DNA from: XYA12-FULL-58-9 sp001798605
GTDB lineage: Bacteria; Myxococcota; XYA12-FULL-58-9
DNA: 14,468 bases
Direction: 5' to 3'
NCBI GenBank assembly: GCA_036736205.1
Contig: DAINMX010000170.1
Coordinates: forward strand, 1-14,468
The first letter of the stretch is position 1; each line of letters opens with the position of its first letter. The notes below the pieces were generated by a model. It was not told the DNA's origin. It saw only the letters and a list, made by a program, of their open reading frames with translations, and did no database searches. Positions 1 through 5,911 of this stretch are shown in pieces. A program made the translations under genes and the position numbers.

Positions 1-1306
1 AGGGTGTGAATCGTGACCACGGGACAGCACCACATCCGCCAGTGCTCGGATCACGCGCGTCCGCTGCCGTCGCCGCGAAAGCATCCGCTAGACTCACCGC
101 TGCCGTGACTGTGTGGCACACCCACAGTTCCAGGCCATTGCCGATGCCTGCGTCGTACCACCTCCAGTCAAAACGACTCCAAAGCTCGGCTCCGGTGGGA
201 TTGTCCGCGTCATTTTTGGCAATGGCCCAGCCATCCTCGTTGGAGAGCTGACGCACGACATACCTATAGGTTTCCGCAGGAGCGTAAGGAATCCACTGGC
301 TCCATTCGTCGTGGGTGAGGGTGTGATGAGTTCCATCGGCATCGGTCCACTCCCCCGCAAGAATTAAAACAGGCTCGGCAACGGAGAAACCTGACCAGGA
401 AAAACCCCAACAACCAGTGTTGGAGGGGTCGGTGTCGTCTGCGGCAGTCGTTGCAATAGCGTCGGCCTCGCTCGCGGCGGCGAAGGCACTCTGACAAATG
501 AACAGACCACCGTCGAGCCAGGTCCAATCGAAGCGACTCCAAAGTCCGGGATAGTATCCGTTGTGTGCGTTGTTCTGGGCGATGACGAAACCATCGGCGT
601 TGGAGAACTGGGTGATGTGAAAGTAGCTGGTGTTGCCAAAACCACCGAAAGTCCACATGGACGGCAAGACGGCGTGTCTGCCGCCGTAGGGATCGCTGTA
701 GCTCCCTGTGATGCTCAACATTGGCGGCGCATCAACAAACTTTGACCAGCTTCCACCGCCACAACCACTCGTCGCAGGCTCGCTCGAGTCAGCTGCGGCC
801 GTGGCCAACGCTGCGGCCTCCGTACCCGCGTCAAAGGTCGTCTGGCACACCCAAATCGCGGAGCCCACCCCATCATCGTGGTCGACCCAATCGAAGCGAC
901 TCCAAAGTCCCGCGCCAAAATCATTGTGCGCGGCATTTTGGGCAATGAGATACCTCTCTGCGTTGGAATACTGCGCAACAAAGAAACGACTGACGGCACC
1001 AAAGCCTATCTGCGTCCACACGCCCTGGGTTACCTCATAATGCATGCCAAACTGGTCAGCAAAGCTGCCCACAATCGCCAAAGGATCGCGGGAGCAGCCA
1101 ACGCCAACAGTCCAATTGCCATAACCGGCATCGCAGTTGCAGTCCGCGATCATGTCGTCGCAGGTTGCATGAGCGTAACACTCGACAGCAGCGCAGAGGT
1201 CGACAGGTTTAGCCTCACCCTTCCTGTTGCTCTCGTCGCAACCCATCAACGAAAGGATGAGACAAATTGTGCAGGGAATTGCGTTCAACGGGTGCCGACA
1301 GACCAT
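1..1306 (-). CDS. Repeat lipoprotein with EGF-like knot, under a cobalamin riboswitch (3' end outside window)
   Basis: An open frame of 435 codons runs from ATG at 1306 to the left edge without a stop, so the C-terminus is missing. The start has a GGAG ribosome binding site at 1314-1317, 7 nt upstream. Residues 1-23 form a lipoprotein signal peptide ending in the lipobox LSLMGC (C23 lipidated), predicting an outer-membrane or surface location. Residues 38-71 hold a six-Cys EGF-like pattern (C38, C43, C49, C56, C58, C71). Three repeats of about 120 residues follow, starting near residues 80, 201 and 318. Each has a Q-[YFL]-S-N motif, the identical core LWSRFDW, and two Cys (for example C154 and C182) that could pair. 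I do not recognise the repeat family; the function is unknown. The upstream riboswitch implies that cellular cobalamin controls expression. Binding or acquisition of corrinoids, or a B12-sparing surface role, is speculation. Confidence 0.88.
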   Translation of the reverse strand, partial: MVCRHPLNAIPCTICLILSLMGCDESNRKGEAKPVDLCAAVECYAHATCDDMIADCNCDAGYGNWTVGVGCSRDPLAIVGSFADQFGMHYEVTQGVWTQIGFGAVSRFFVAQYSNAERYLIAQNAAHNDFGAGLWSRFDWVDHDDGVGSAIWVCQTTFDAGTEAAALATAAADSSEPATSGCGGGSWSKFVDAPPMLSITGSYSDPYGGRHAVLPSMWTFGGFGNTSYFHITQFSNADGFVIAQNNAHNGYYPGLWSRFDWTWLDGGLFICQSAFAAASEADAIATTAADDTDPSNTGCWGFSWSGFSVAEPVLILAGEWTDADGTHHTLTHDEWSQWIPYAPAETYRYVVRQLSNEDGWAIAKNDADNPTGAELWSRFDWRWYDAGIGNGLELWVCHTVTAAVSLADAFAATAADARDPSTGGCGAVPWSRFTP

Positions 1307-1346
1307 GCCCAATCTCCGGGGTCATGCCCCTCGGAGAGCCACCGAG
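1307..1346 (-). promoter_or_regulatory. Riboswitch expression platform: two mutually exclusive hairpins at the RBS
   Basis: Read on the minus strand, the ribosome binding site GGAG (1317-1314) can pair with CTCC (1336-1333), extended by GGGG (1330-1327) with CCCC (1321-1318) around a 5-nt loop. This hairpin spans 1336-1314 with a 2-nt bulge and would hide the site. An alternative hairpin pairs CTCGG (1346-1342) with CCGAG (1334-1330) and uses the same bases 1330-1334, so the two cannot coexist. This is the usual architecture of a translational switch. The pairings are seen in the sequence. That ligand binding favours the sequestering hairpin is inferred from other cobalamin riboswitches. Confidence 0.65.
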
Positions 1347-1421
1347 ACACCTTGGGTGCCATAGGCAGCGCGGAAGACTGTTGGCTGATCCCAGCAGCAT
1401 TCCCCTGTCCCCGAGGGAAGT

Positions 1422-1585
1422 TCTTGCCATCTGGTTGCGCCAGGTCTTCCGGCTCGTGGATCGATCTACCTCCGGCACCTTCCCGTGGGCTTTCGCCCCC
1501 AGTGGCTATTTGCCGGTTTCGTCCCCACTTACGGCGGCGGGACCGCGTCGGCTTTTAACCGACTTCCCTTGACCAACCAATGCGA
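1422..1585 (-). promoter_or_regulatory. Cobalamin (adenosylcobalamin-type) riboswitch aptamer
   Basis: Read on the minus strand, the conserved elements of the B12 riboswitch appear in order. AGGGAAGTCGG begins at 1569, followed by TTAAAAGCCGAC, the GGTCCCGCCGCCGTAAG block (consensus CCCGCnACUGUAA) and GCCACTG at 1506-1500. Next come the CGGGAAGG element (about 1485-1478) and the B12 box GAGCCGGAAGACCTGGC (1456-1440; consensus rAGYCMGgAgaCCkGC). Outer pairing between GGTTGGTC (about 1578-1571) and GACC...AACC (1446-1432) closes the aptamer. It lies about 120 nt upstream of the lipoprotein start at 1306 and on the same strand. Boundaries are approximate. Such elements normally switch off B12 transport, synthesis or B12-independent isoenzyme genes when cobalamin is present. 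Confidence 0.93.
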
Positions 1586-1587
1586 GC

Positions 1588-1616
1588 TTTGTGCAACGTG
1601 GGCTCTTGAAAGTCAA
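1588..1616 (-). promoter_or_regulatory. Possible promoter for the riboswitch transcript
   Basis: TTGACT (1616-1611) is a good -35 match. A 17-nt spacer leads to CACAAA (1593-1588), a poor -10 match. Transcription would then start near 1580, at the 5' end of the aptamer. That position fits well, but the -10 is weak, so this is tentative. Confidence 0.25.
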
Positions 1617-1698
1617 CGGGCAATTGCAAGAACGTTTTACCGATGACGACAGAAGCCAATGGCACCGACGCCACCATTGTGAGAGCGGACTTGAGAAT

Positions 1699-2586
1699 CT
1701 ACTCCAATCGCGTTTCCAAGCGACGCCATTCGACGCTTCCAGCCACAGGGTTGTAGACGCCGAATGGTATCGTCAAGGTGTGGGCATTTGGATCGTAGAC
1801 CGCCGATTCCCATTCGACGGCGTCGAGAGTATGGTTGTAGACCCCGACCTCGAACTCGGGGAAGCGAGCCTCTTCACCATTGTAGGTCGCCCACTTCCAT
1901 TCAACCGCCCCGAGGTTCCAGTCAAACACGCCAGTCTCGAAGACGGGAAATGGGTCATCATCGTTATCGTAACGAGCCTGTTTCCACATCACGCCTGGGG
2001 CGTCTGGATCATAGACTCCGGTTTCGAAAACGGGAAACGGATCGTCAGTGTTCTGGAAGTGAGCCTGTTTCCACACGACGCCAGCGGTGTCCGGATCGTA
2101 GACCCCGGTTTCGAAGACGGGAAACGGATCGTCAGTGTTTTGGAAGTAAGCCTGTTTCCACACGATACCAGAGGCGTCCGGATCGTAGACCCCGGTTTCA
2201 AAGACGGGAAATGGATCGTCATCGTTGTCGTATCGGGAGTCTCGCCATTGAACATCGGCATTGTCAGGATCATAGAGCCCCAGTGAAAAGCGCAAACGCT
2301 GCTCCGAGTGACCCTCGTACCCAACCGGTCTCCACACCACCCCGCCAGCGGTGGGGTCGTAGACTCCAGTCTCAAATGGGGTGAAGCATTCGTTCTCTGG
2401 GATGTTGCCGGTCGGCGACCACTCGACGGCCCCGGCAGATTCGTCGTACACGCCGGGGGCTATCCAGCCTTGGGTCATGGCTAAGGCGACAAATCCGACT
2501 TCGTCGGTGCAATCACCGACGCGCGAGTCCCAACACCCGGTGCTGCCGAGACAGCAGAAAGCAACTGCGGTGATCACTAGACGCAT
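1699..2586 (-). CDS. Lipoprotein made of nine exact 29-residue repeats
   Basis: A 295-residue protein. I chose ATG 2586 because it begins a compact lipoprotein signal peptide (M-R-L-V then a hydrophobic stretch, lipobox GSTGC, C18). In-frame ATGs at 2601 and 2604 would add six to seven residues; none has a clear ribosome binding site. After C18 and a short Cys-containing segment, the motif G-V-Y-D-P-x-A-x-x-V-x-W recurs at residues 45, 74, 103, 132, 161, 190, 219, 248 and 276. That is an interval of exactly 29 residues (28 for the last). Linkers in the central units are nearly identical and rich in D and F-P. The layout suggests a beta-propeller, beta-solenoid or similar all-beta surface structure. 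I do not recognise the family, and no catalytic motif is visible. Its stop lies about 115 bp before the riboswitch of the next gene, which is on the same strand. Confidence 0.85.
   Translation of the reverse strand: MRLVITAVAFCCLGSTGCWDSRVGDCTDEVGFVALAMTQGWIAPGVYDESAGAVEWSPTGNIPENECFTPFETGVYDPTAGGVVWRPVGYEGHSEQRLRFSLGLYDPDNADVQWRDSRYDNDDDPFPVFETGVYDPDASGIVWKQAYFQNTDDPFPVFETGVYDPDTAGVVWKQAHFQNTDDPFPVFETGVYDPDAPGVMWKQARYDNDDDPFPVFETGVFDWNLGAVEWKWATYNGEEARFPEFEVGVYNHTLDAVEWESAVYDPNAHTLTIPFGVYNPVAGSVEWRRLETRLE
1936..2217 (-). repeat. Near-identical 87-bp coding tandem repeats
   Basis: Within the nine-repeat lipoprotein gene, the central three to four 87-bp units are almost identical at DNA level. 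They share blocks such as GATCCGTTTCCCGT and GTGTGGAAACAGGC, while the outer units have diverged. This points to recent unit duplication by unequal exchange or slippage, and possible copy-number variation between strains. Confidence 0.8.
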
Positions 2587-2665
2587 TGTTTCTGAATACA
2601 TCATATGAGCCCATCCATCACAGAGGCTGCAGACGCCATAACACCGAAAATCGCCTTTGAATAGT

Positions 2666-2713
2666 GCGGCAGTAACCCATGGCGGCAGTAACCCATGGCG
2701 GCAGTAACCCATG
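2666..2713. repeat. 16-bp tandem repeat, three perfect copies
   Basis: The unit GCGGCAGTAACCCATG occurs three times head to tail at 2666-2681, 2682-2697 and 2698-2713. It lies between the start of the 29-residue-repeat lipoprotein (minus) and yheU (plus). It could be a simple microsatellite or a set of regulator sites for the divergent promoters. The in-frame ATG inside it on the minus strand (2712) is not a credible gene start. Confidence 0.9.
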
Positions 2714-2760
2714 GTGACCTCTGCAACGAGTCATTGCGGACGGACCACCACGGCCCAATC

Positions 2761-2829
2761 TCACTGGCAGTGCCAAACCAGACACCAGGTGATAGATTCA
2801 AATCGGCGCAATTCGCAGGTTGCCAGTGA
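2761..2829. repeat. 9-bp inverted repeat in the yheU leader
   Basis: TCACTGGCA (2761-2769) is mirrored by TGCCAGTGA (2821-2829), 51 nt apart, ending about 9 nt before the yheU ribosome binding site. The first arm also begins a small palindrome, CACTGGCAGTG. It could be an RNA hairpin or a spaced operator; no function is known. Confidence 0.4.
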
Positions 2830-2850
2830 CAGGTCCCGGAGTTGACGAAA

Positions 2851-3081
2851 ATGAGCGCAGTTCGAGTTCCACTCAAAGCAATAGATCCCGAATCCTTGCA
2901 ACGCCTCGTCGAAGAGTTTGTCACCCGTGATGGCACCGACTATGGCCTTCAGGAGAAGACCTTGTTGCAAAAGAGAGATGCGGTGGTTGCGCAGCTCTCC
3001 CGAGGTGATGTTGCGGTGGTATTCGACACGGAATCAGAGACGTTCAACATCGTCGGCAAAGGGGATCTTCCGCCCGAATGA
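2851..3081 (+). CDS. yheU: YheU family (UPF0270) protein
   Basis: A 76-residue protein. It starts at ATG 2851, which has GGAG at 2838-2841 with a 9-nt spacer; the in-frame TTG at 2842 abuts that site and is less likely. The sequence matches the YheU/UPF0270 family along its whole length. Family features include P-E-S-L-x-x-L-[VI]-E-x-F-V, the block R-D-G-T-D-Y-G (residues 26-32) followed by K-T-L-x-Q-K, and the ending E-T-F-N-I-V. Family members are small soluble proteins of about 70-80 residues with no established function. It is transcribed away from the divergent lipoprotein and converges on the protease gene, so it is probably monocistronic. Confidence 0.92.
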   Translation: MSAVRVPLKAIDPESLQRLVEEFVTRDGTDYGLQEKTLLQKRDAVVAQLSRGDVAVVFDTESETFNIVGKGDLPPE

Positions 3082-3130
3082 TCGTGCTTGGTTGCAACCC
3101 AGAGGGTGATGGTCAAACCAATATGGCTGT

Positions 3131-3158
3131 CGAGCGCCCCCGAATGACAAAGCGCTCG
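3131..3158. terminator. Hairpin between convergent yheU and protease genes
   Basis: CGAGCGC (3131-3137) pairs with GCGCTCG (3152-3158) around a 14-nt loop, in the 103-bp gap between the two convergent stops. No T-run follows on either strand, so it is at most a weak or factor-assisted terminator. Confidence 0.3.
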
Positions 3159-3184
3159 CGTTCAGGCAGAGGGTCGGTTTCAGC

Positions 3185-4342
3185 TCAGAGGCAATAGAAG
3201 CCGCTGTGGCTGTCGGACCAACCACAGCTCTGACCGCACTCAGCACAACGGCGGGTGCGAACTTGTCCGCCTTCACACCACACGGCGTTCTGTCCGTCAC
3301 AACGGCCATCCGATGTCTCCCCCATGCACGAGTCGAGACACCCCTTTTGACCAGTGGAATCAGTGCCACAAACGCGATCGTTCGCAGCGCAGTCGACATT
3401 GTACATGGTGTCGCCGAGACAATAGGTGAGCAGGTTGCCGCTACACTCTCCAAGGGGGTCAATGTCAACACAGCTCACCACCGGTGTGAGGTCGACATAG
3501 TCATCGATGAAATCACACTCGTTGTTTGTCGCGGTGAAATGGTCCTGGTGTGTGCAGTCGGGATCTCCCCAGGACAAAACCCCCATCACGCGAATACCCA
3601 TCTCGGGCACTGTCCACAGCGCAGGCCCTCCGGAATCACCAAAACAAACGCCAGAGACACCGTGTCCATCGACCACGAAATCAGAGGACGTGGCGCTGGC
3701 CACATCCTGAACCACCCATAACCGCTCGTCGTTGTAGTCGTAGCAGTCGCCGTCGGTGCAACCGTAGCCGACGTTTTGTACGTCCTGTCCTGCCAATGAG
3801 ACGGCGTTGCAGTTGGGCTCGATGGGGACAACACTTGGAACTTCGTTGGTCGCGGGCTCACTCAAGATCAACAATGCGACATCATGGGCGGCGCCGGTCA
3901 TCGGTACAACGAATCCCGTATGCACCACCACCTGCGACACATTGACCACGCCGTCTTTGCTGCCCATGTCAGCGCCCATGGCAAAACGGACATCCGCTGC
4001 CGATTCGATCACTCTGGTAACTTCATCGGCGACGCAATGGGCTGCGGTCAAAACAACATCTTCAGCGATCAACGTCGCGGTACAATTGTGTTCCCAGCCA
4101 AGATCTCGATAGAGAATGGCCCCGACGGCCAAAGCTTGCCCCGCTGAGAGGTTGACCACCGAAGAGCTCCAACTCGTCGAGCCGTTGACAACCGCCGATG
4201 TTTGGCTTTGCAAGGCCGAACGGGTGTCACCACAGGCACCGGTCACAACCGCATAATTGGGCGCCGCTGCCGAATCCTCTGCCTCGCCACAACCCAGAAA
4301 CAATATTGGTGCGGCAAAAACCAGAACGAGACGACGAATCAT
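3185..4342 (-). CDS. Lipoprotein serine protease (trypsin fold, family S1) with Cys-rich tail
   Basis: A 385-residue protein from ATG 4342. This start gives a clean lipoprotein signal (M-I-R-R, hydrophobic core, lipobox FLGC, C18). In-frame ATGs at 4351 and 4357 are alternatives; GGAGAG lies unusually close to 4342. Residues about 51-285 form the S1 domain. The catalytic triad is H102 (LTAAHC), D154 (HDVALLIL) and S237 (GDSGGP), with SWG at 257-259 and the C87-C103 disulfide pair. The residue matching trypsin D189 is G231, so trypsin-like Arg/Lys specificity is unlikely. The mature N-terminus may follow cleavage before V-V-N-G (51-54). Residues about 291-385 are Cys-rich, with C-x-G-x-x-L-x-x-C patterns; I believe similar tails occur on secreted myxobacterial proteins. 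A secreted, lipid-anchored protease is likely; the substrate is unknown. Confidence 0.92.
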   Translation of the reverse strand: MIRRLVLVFAAPILFLGCGEAEDSAAAPNYAVVTGACGDTRSALQSQTSAVVNGSTSWSSSVVNLSAGQALAVGAILYRDLGWEHNCTATLIAEDVVLTAAHCVADEVTRVIESAADVRFAMGADMGSKDGVVNVSQVVVHTGFVVPMTGAAHDVALLILSEPATNEVPSVVPIEPNCNAVSLAGQDVQNVGYGCTDGDCYDYNDERLWVVQDVASATSSDFVVDGHGVSGVCFGDSGGPALWTVPEMGIRVMGVLSWGDPDCTHQDHFTATNNECDFIDDYVDLTPVVSCVDIDPLGECSGNLLTYCLGDTMYNVDCAANDRVCGTDSTGQKGCLDSCMGETSDGRCDGQNAVWCEGGQVRTRRCAECGQSCGWSDSHSGFYCL

Positions 4343-4509
4343 GCTCTCCATCCACATTCGTGTTATCCGTGTATTGTTCAACGGCTGCGCCATACATCTT
4401 GGAAAGTGACCTGGCAACACGTTAAACAGTGACGACAGTTACGACAACGCGGACGTTCCAAACTCTACGGACCATATGCACTCAGCCATGAGGATGGTAG
4501 GCTTCCCAG

Positions 4510-4722
4510 ATGAACACCACTTTTCGCAGCCATGTGGTGGCCATCGAAGAAGAGAAGGACCGCTTGGGCATCAAGTTTGCCACGAAGCCCGGGTGCTACT
4601 GGATCGAGCGACATTTTCAGGAACTCGTCGCCGTATTGCGCCGCTCTATCCAAACCGGGGAGCGTCTCGAGGTCACATACGAATCACAATCCATGGAGAT
4701 CCGTGACATCCTCTGTCGTTAG
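4510..4722 (+). CDS. Small protein of unknown function upstream of an RNA methyltransferase
   Basis: A 70-residue soluble protein with mixed charge, no signal peptide and no membrane segment. The central part (FATKPGCYWIERHFQELVAVL) looks like a short strand followed by an amphipathic helix. I do not recognise a family. Its stop codon TAG (4720-4722) overlaps the AGGAAG ribosome binding site of the next gene, which starts 12 bp later, so the two are very probably co-transcribed and perhaps translationally coupled. Its own ribosome binding site is weak (TAGG, 8 nt upstream). A role accompanying the methyltransferase is only a guess from context. Confidence 0.65.
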   Translation: MNTTFRSHVVAIEEEKDRLGIKFATKPGCYWIERHFQELVAVLRRSIQTGERLEVTYESQSMEIRDILCR

Positions 4723-4734
4723 GAAGCGGAGAAG

Positions 4735-5898
4735 GTGACGACGCCGCGCTCATATCCCAAGGCTCTTTGTTCCCTGTTTGGCCGTTGTGGTGGTTGCGCC
4801 AACCAGAACGTCGAGTACGGCAAGCAGTTACGGAACAAACGTAAGATGCTATTCGAGCGTCTCGCGCACATGTGCGCGACGGATTACATCGAGCCCGTTG
4901 TCGGTCTCACCCCTCCCTTTGGTTACCGCACTCGACTCTTGATGCCGGCAATTCCCGACGGTCGCCGCGAACCGCCGTTTCGCCTGGGGTTGTACGAACG
5001 CCACAGCTCCCGACTGCTCGATGTCGCGGGCTGTCCGGTACAACACCCCCTGACCCTGGCGACTGCCGCCATGGTGCAACAGGTGCTGGCGTCGTCGCCA
5101 ATCACCGCCACCGCCCCAAATTCAGACAAGGGTTGGCTGCATGGATTGGGAGTGCGGGTCGATCCCCAAAGCGGAGCTGCAGAGGTCACGCTCGTTGGCA
5201 AGAGTCACACGATTCCCGGCGGCAACGAGATCGCTCGGCGGATCGTCATGCTGCCTGGGGTGTCGGGCGTGCACCTGTCAGTCAACCCAGGCCGCTCGAG
5301 CTACCTCCTGGGGGACGAACACGTTCACCTGGCAGGCAACAAACGGACAGTATTTCACTTGGCGAACCAAGCCTTTCACGTCTCCGCAGGCGCGTTTTTT
5401 CAGACCTCGCTCACCGGTGCCGAGATCCTCGTCGAACAAGTCTTGGGCATGTTGCCAACGAGATTCCCGCATCTCGCGGATCTGTACGGCGGCGTCGGCG
5501 TCTTTGCTCGTCTCACCGAGGAGCGGTGGAACAAAGCAATTGTTGCGGAGAGCAATCCGTATGCGGTGGCAGACTTGCACGAGTGGATTGAGCAGACCGG
5601 CTGTAGATCCCTGCGCGTTGCGCGTGGTCGCACCGAAGACGTGATGCACGAGGTCCTCGAACCCCATCCCGATGTGGTCATCCTCGATCCGCCACGCGGC
5701 GGTTGTCATCCGCGGGTGATCTCTGAGCTCGGGCGCATCGGCTCAGCAACCATTCTTTACATCGCCTGCAGCCTCGACGCCCTGGTCCGCGATGGCAATC
5801 TTCTCCTCGACGCTGGCTACCGTATCGATCGGGTAACCTCGGTCGATATGTTCCCCCACACGGATCATCTCGAGGTCGTCGCCCGATTCGTACGCTAG
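4735..5898 (+). CDS. RumA/TrmA-family RNA (uracil-5-)-methyltransferase lacking the TRAM domain
   Basis: A 387-residue protein starting at GTG 4735, with AGGAAG 8 nt upstream. It transfers a methyl group from S-adenosylmethionine to C5 of a uridine in rRNA or tRNA. Cysteines C12, C18 and C21, with C100, match the 4Fe-4S ligand pattern C-x5-C-x2-C...C of RlmD/RlmC-type enzymes. Family motifs follow: V-S-A-G-A-F-F-Q (216-223), the SAM-binding D-L-Y-G-G-V-G-V (249-256), D-P-P-R-G-G (318-323), the nucleophile C345 in Y-I-A-C-S, and the general base E380 in H-L-E. The protein begins right at the cluster region, so the N-terminal TRAM RNA-binding domain of E. coli RlmD is absent. The target cannot be told from sequence (RlmD, RlmC or TrmA-like). 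The gene converges on the metallophosphoesterase. Confidence 0.93.
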   Translation: MTTPRSYPKALCSLFGRCGGCANQNVEYGKQLRNKRKMLFERLAHMCATDYIEPVVGLTPPFGYRTRLLMPAIPDGRREPPFRLGLYERHSSRLLDVAGCPVQHPLTLATAAMVQQVLASSPITATAPNSDKGWLHGLGVRVDPQSGAAEVTLVGKSHTIPGGNEIARRIVMLPGVSGVHLSVNPGRSSYLLGDEHVHLAGNKRTVFHLANQAFHVSAGAFFQTSLTGAEILVEQVLGMLPTRFPHLADLYGGVGVFARLTEERWNKAIVAESNPYAVADLHEWIEQTGCRSLRVARGRTEDVMHEVLEPHPDVVILDPPRGGCHPRVISELGRIGSATILYIACSLDALVRDGNLLLDAGYRIDRVTSVDMFPHTDHLEVVARFVR

Positions 5899-5911
5899 AT
5901 CTGAGGATCTA
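5896..5911. terminator. Palindrome holding both convergent stop codons
   Basis: TAGATC (5896-5901) and GATCTA (5906-5911) form a 6-bp stem with loop TGAG. The left arm begins with the TAG of the methyltransferase gene. The right arm ends with the complement of the TAG of the metallophosphoesterase gene. It is too short and AT-rich for a strong terminator, and no T-run follows, so a terminator role is uncertain. Confidence 0.35.

Noticed and set aside
878..1558. 226-codon plus-strand frame across the lipoprotein start and riboswitch
   Set aside because: It is antisense to both a convincing lipoprotein signal peptide and a structured regulatory RNA; no family resemblance.
1591..2286. 231-codon plus-strand frame with repeats opposite the 29-residue-repeat lipoprotein
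   Set aside because: Its repetition is just the mirror of the real minus-strand repeats, and it overlaps the riboswitch leader.
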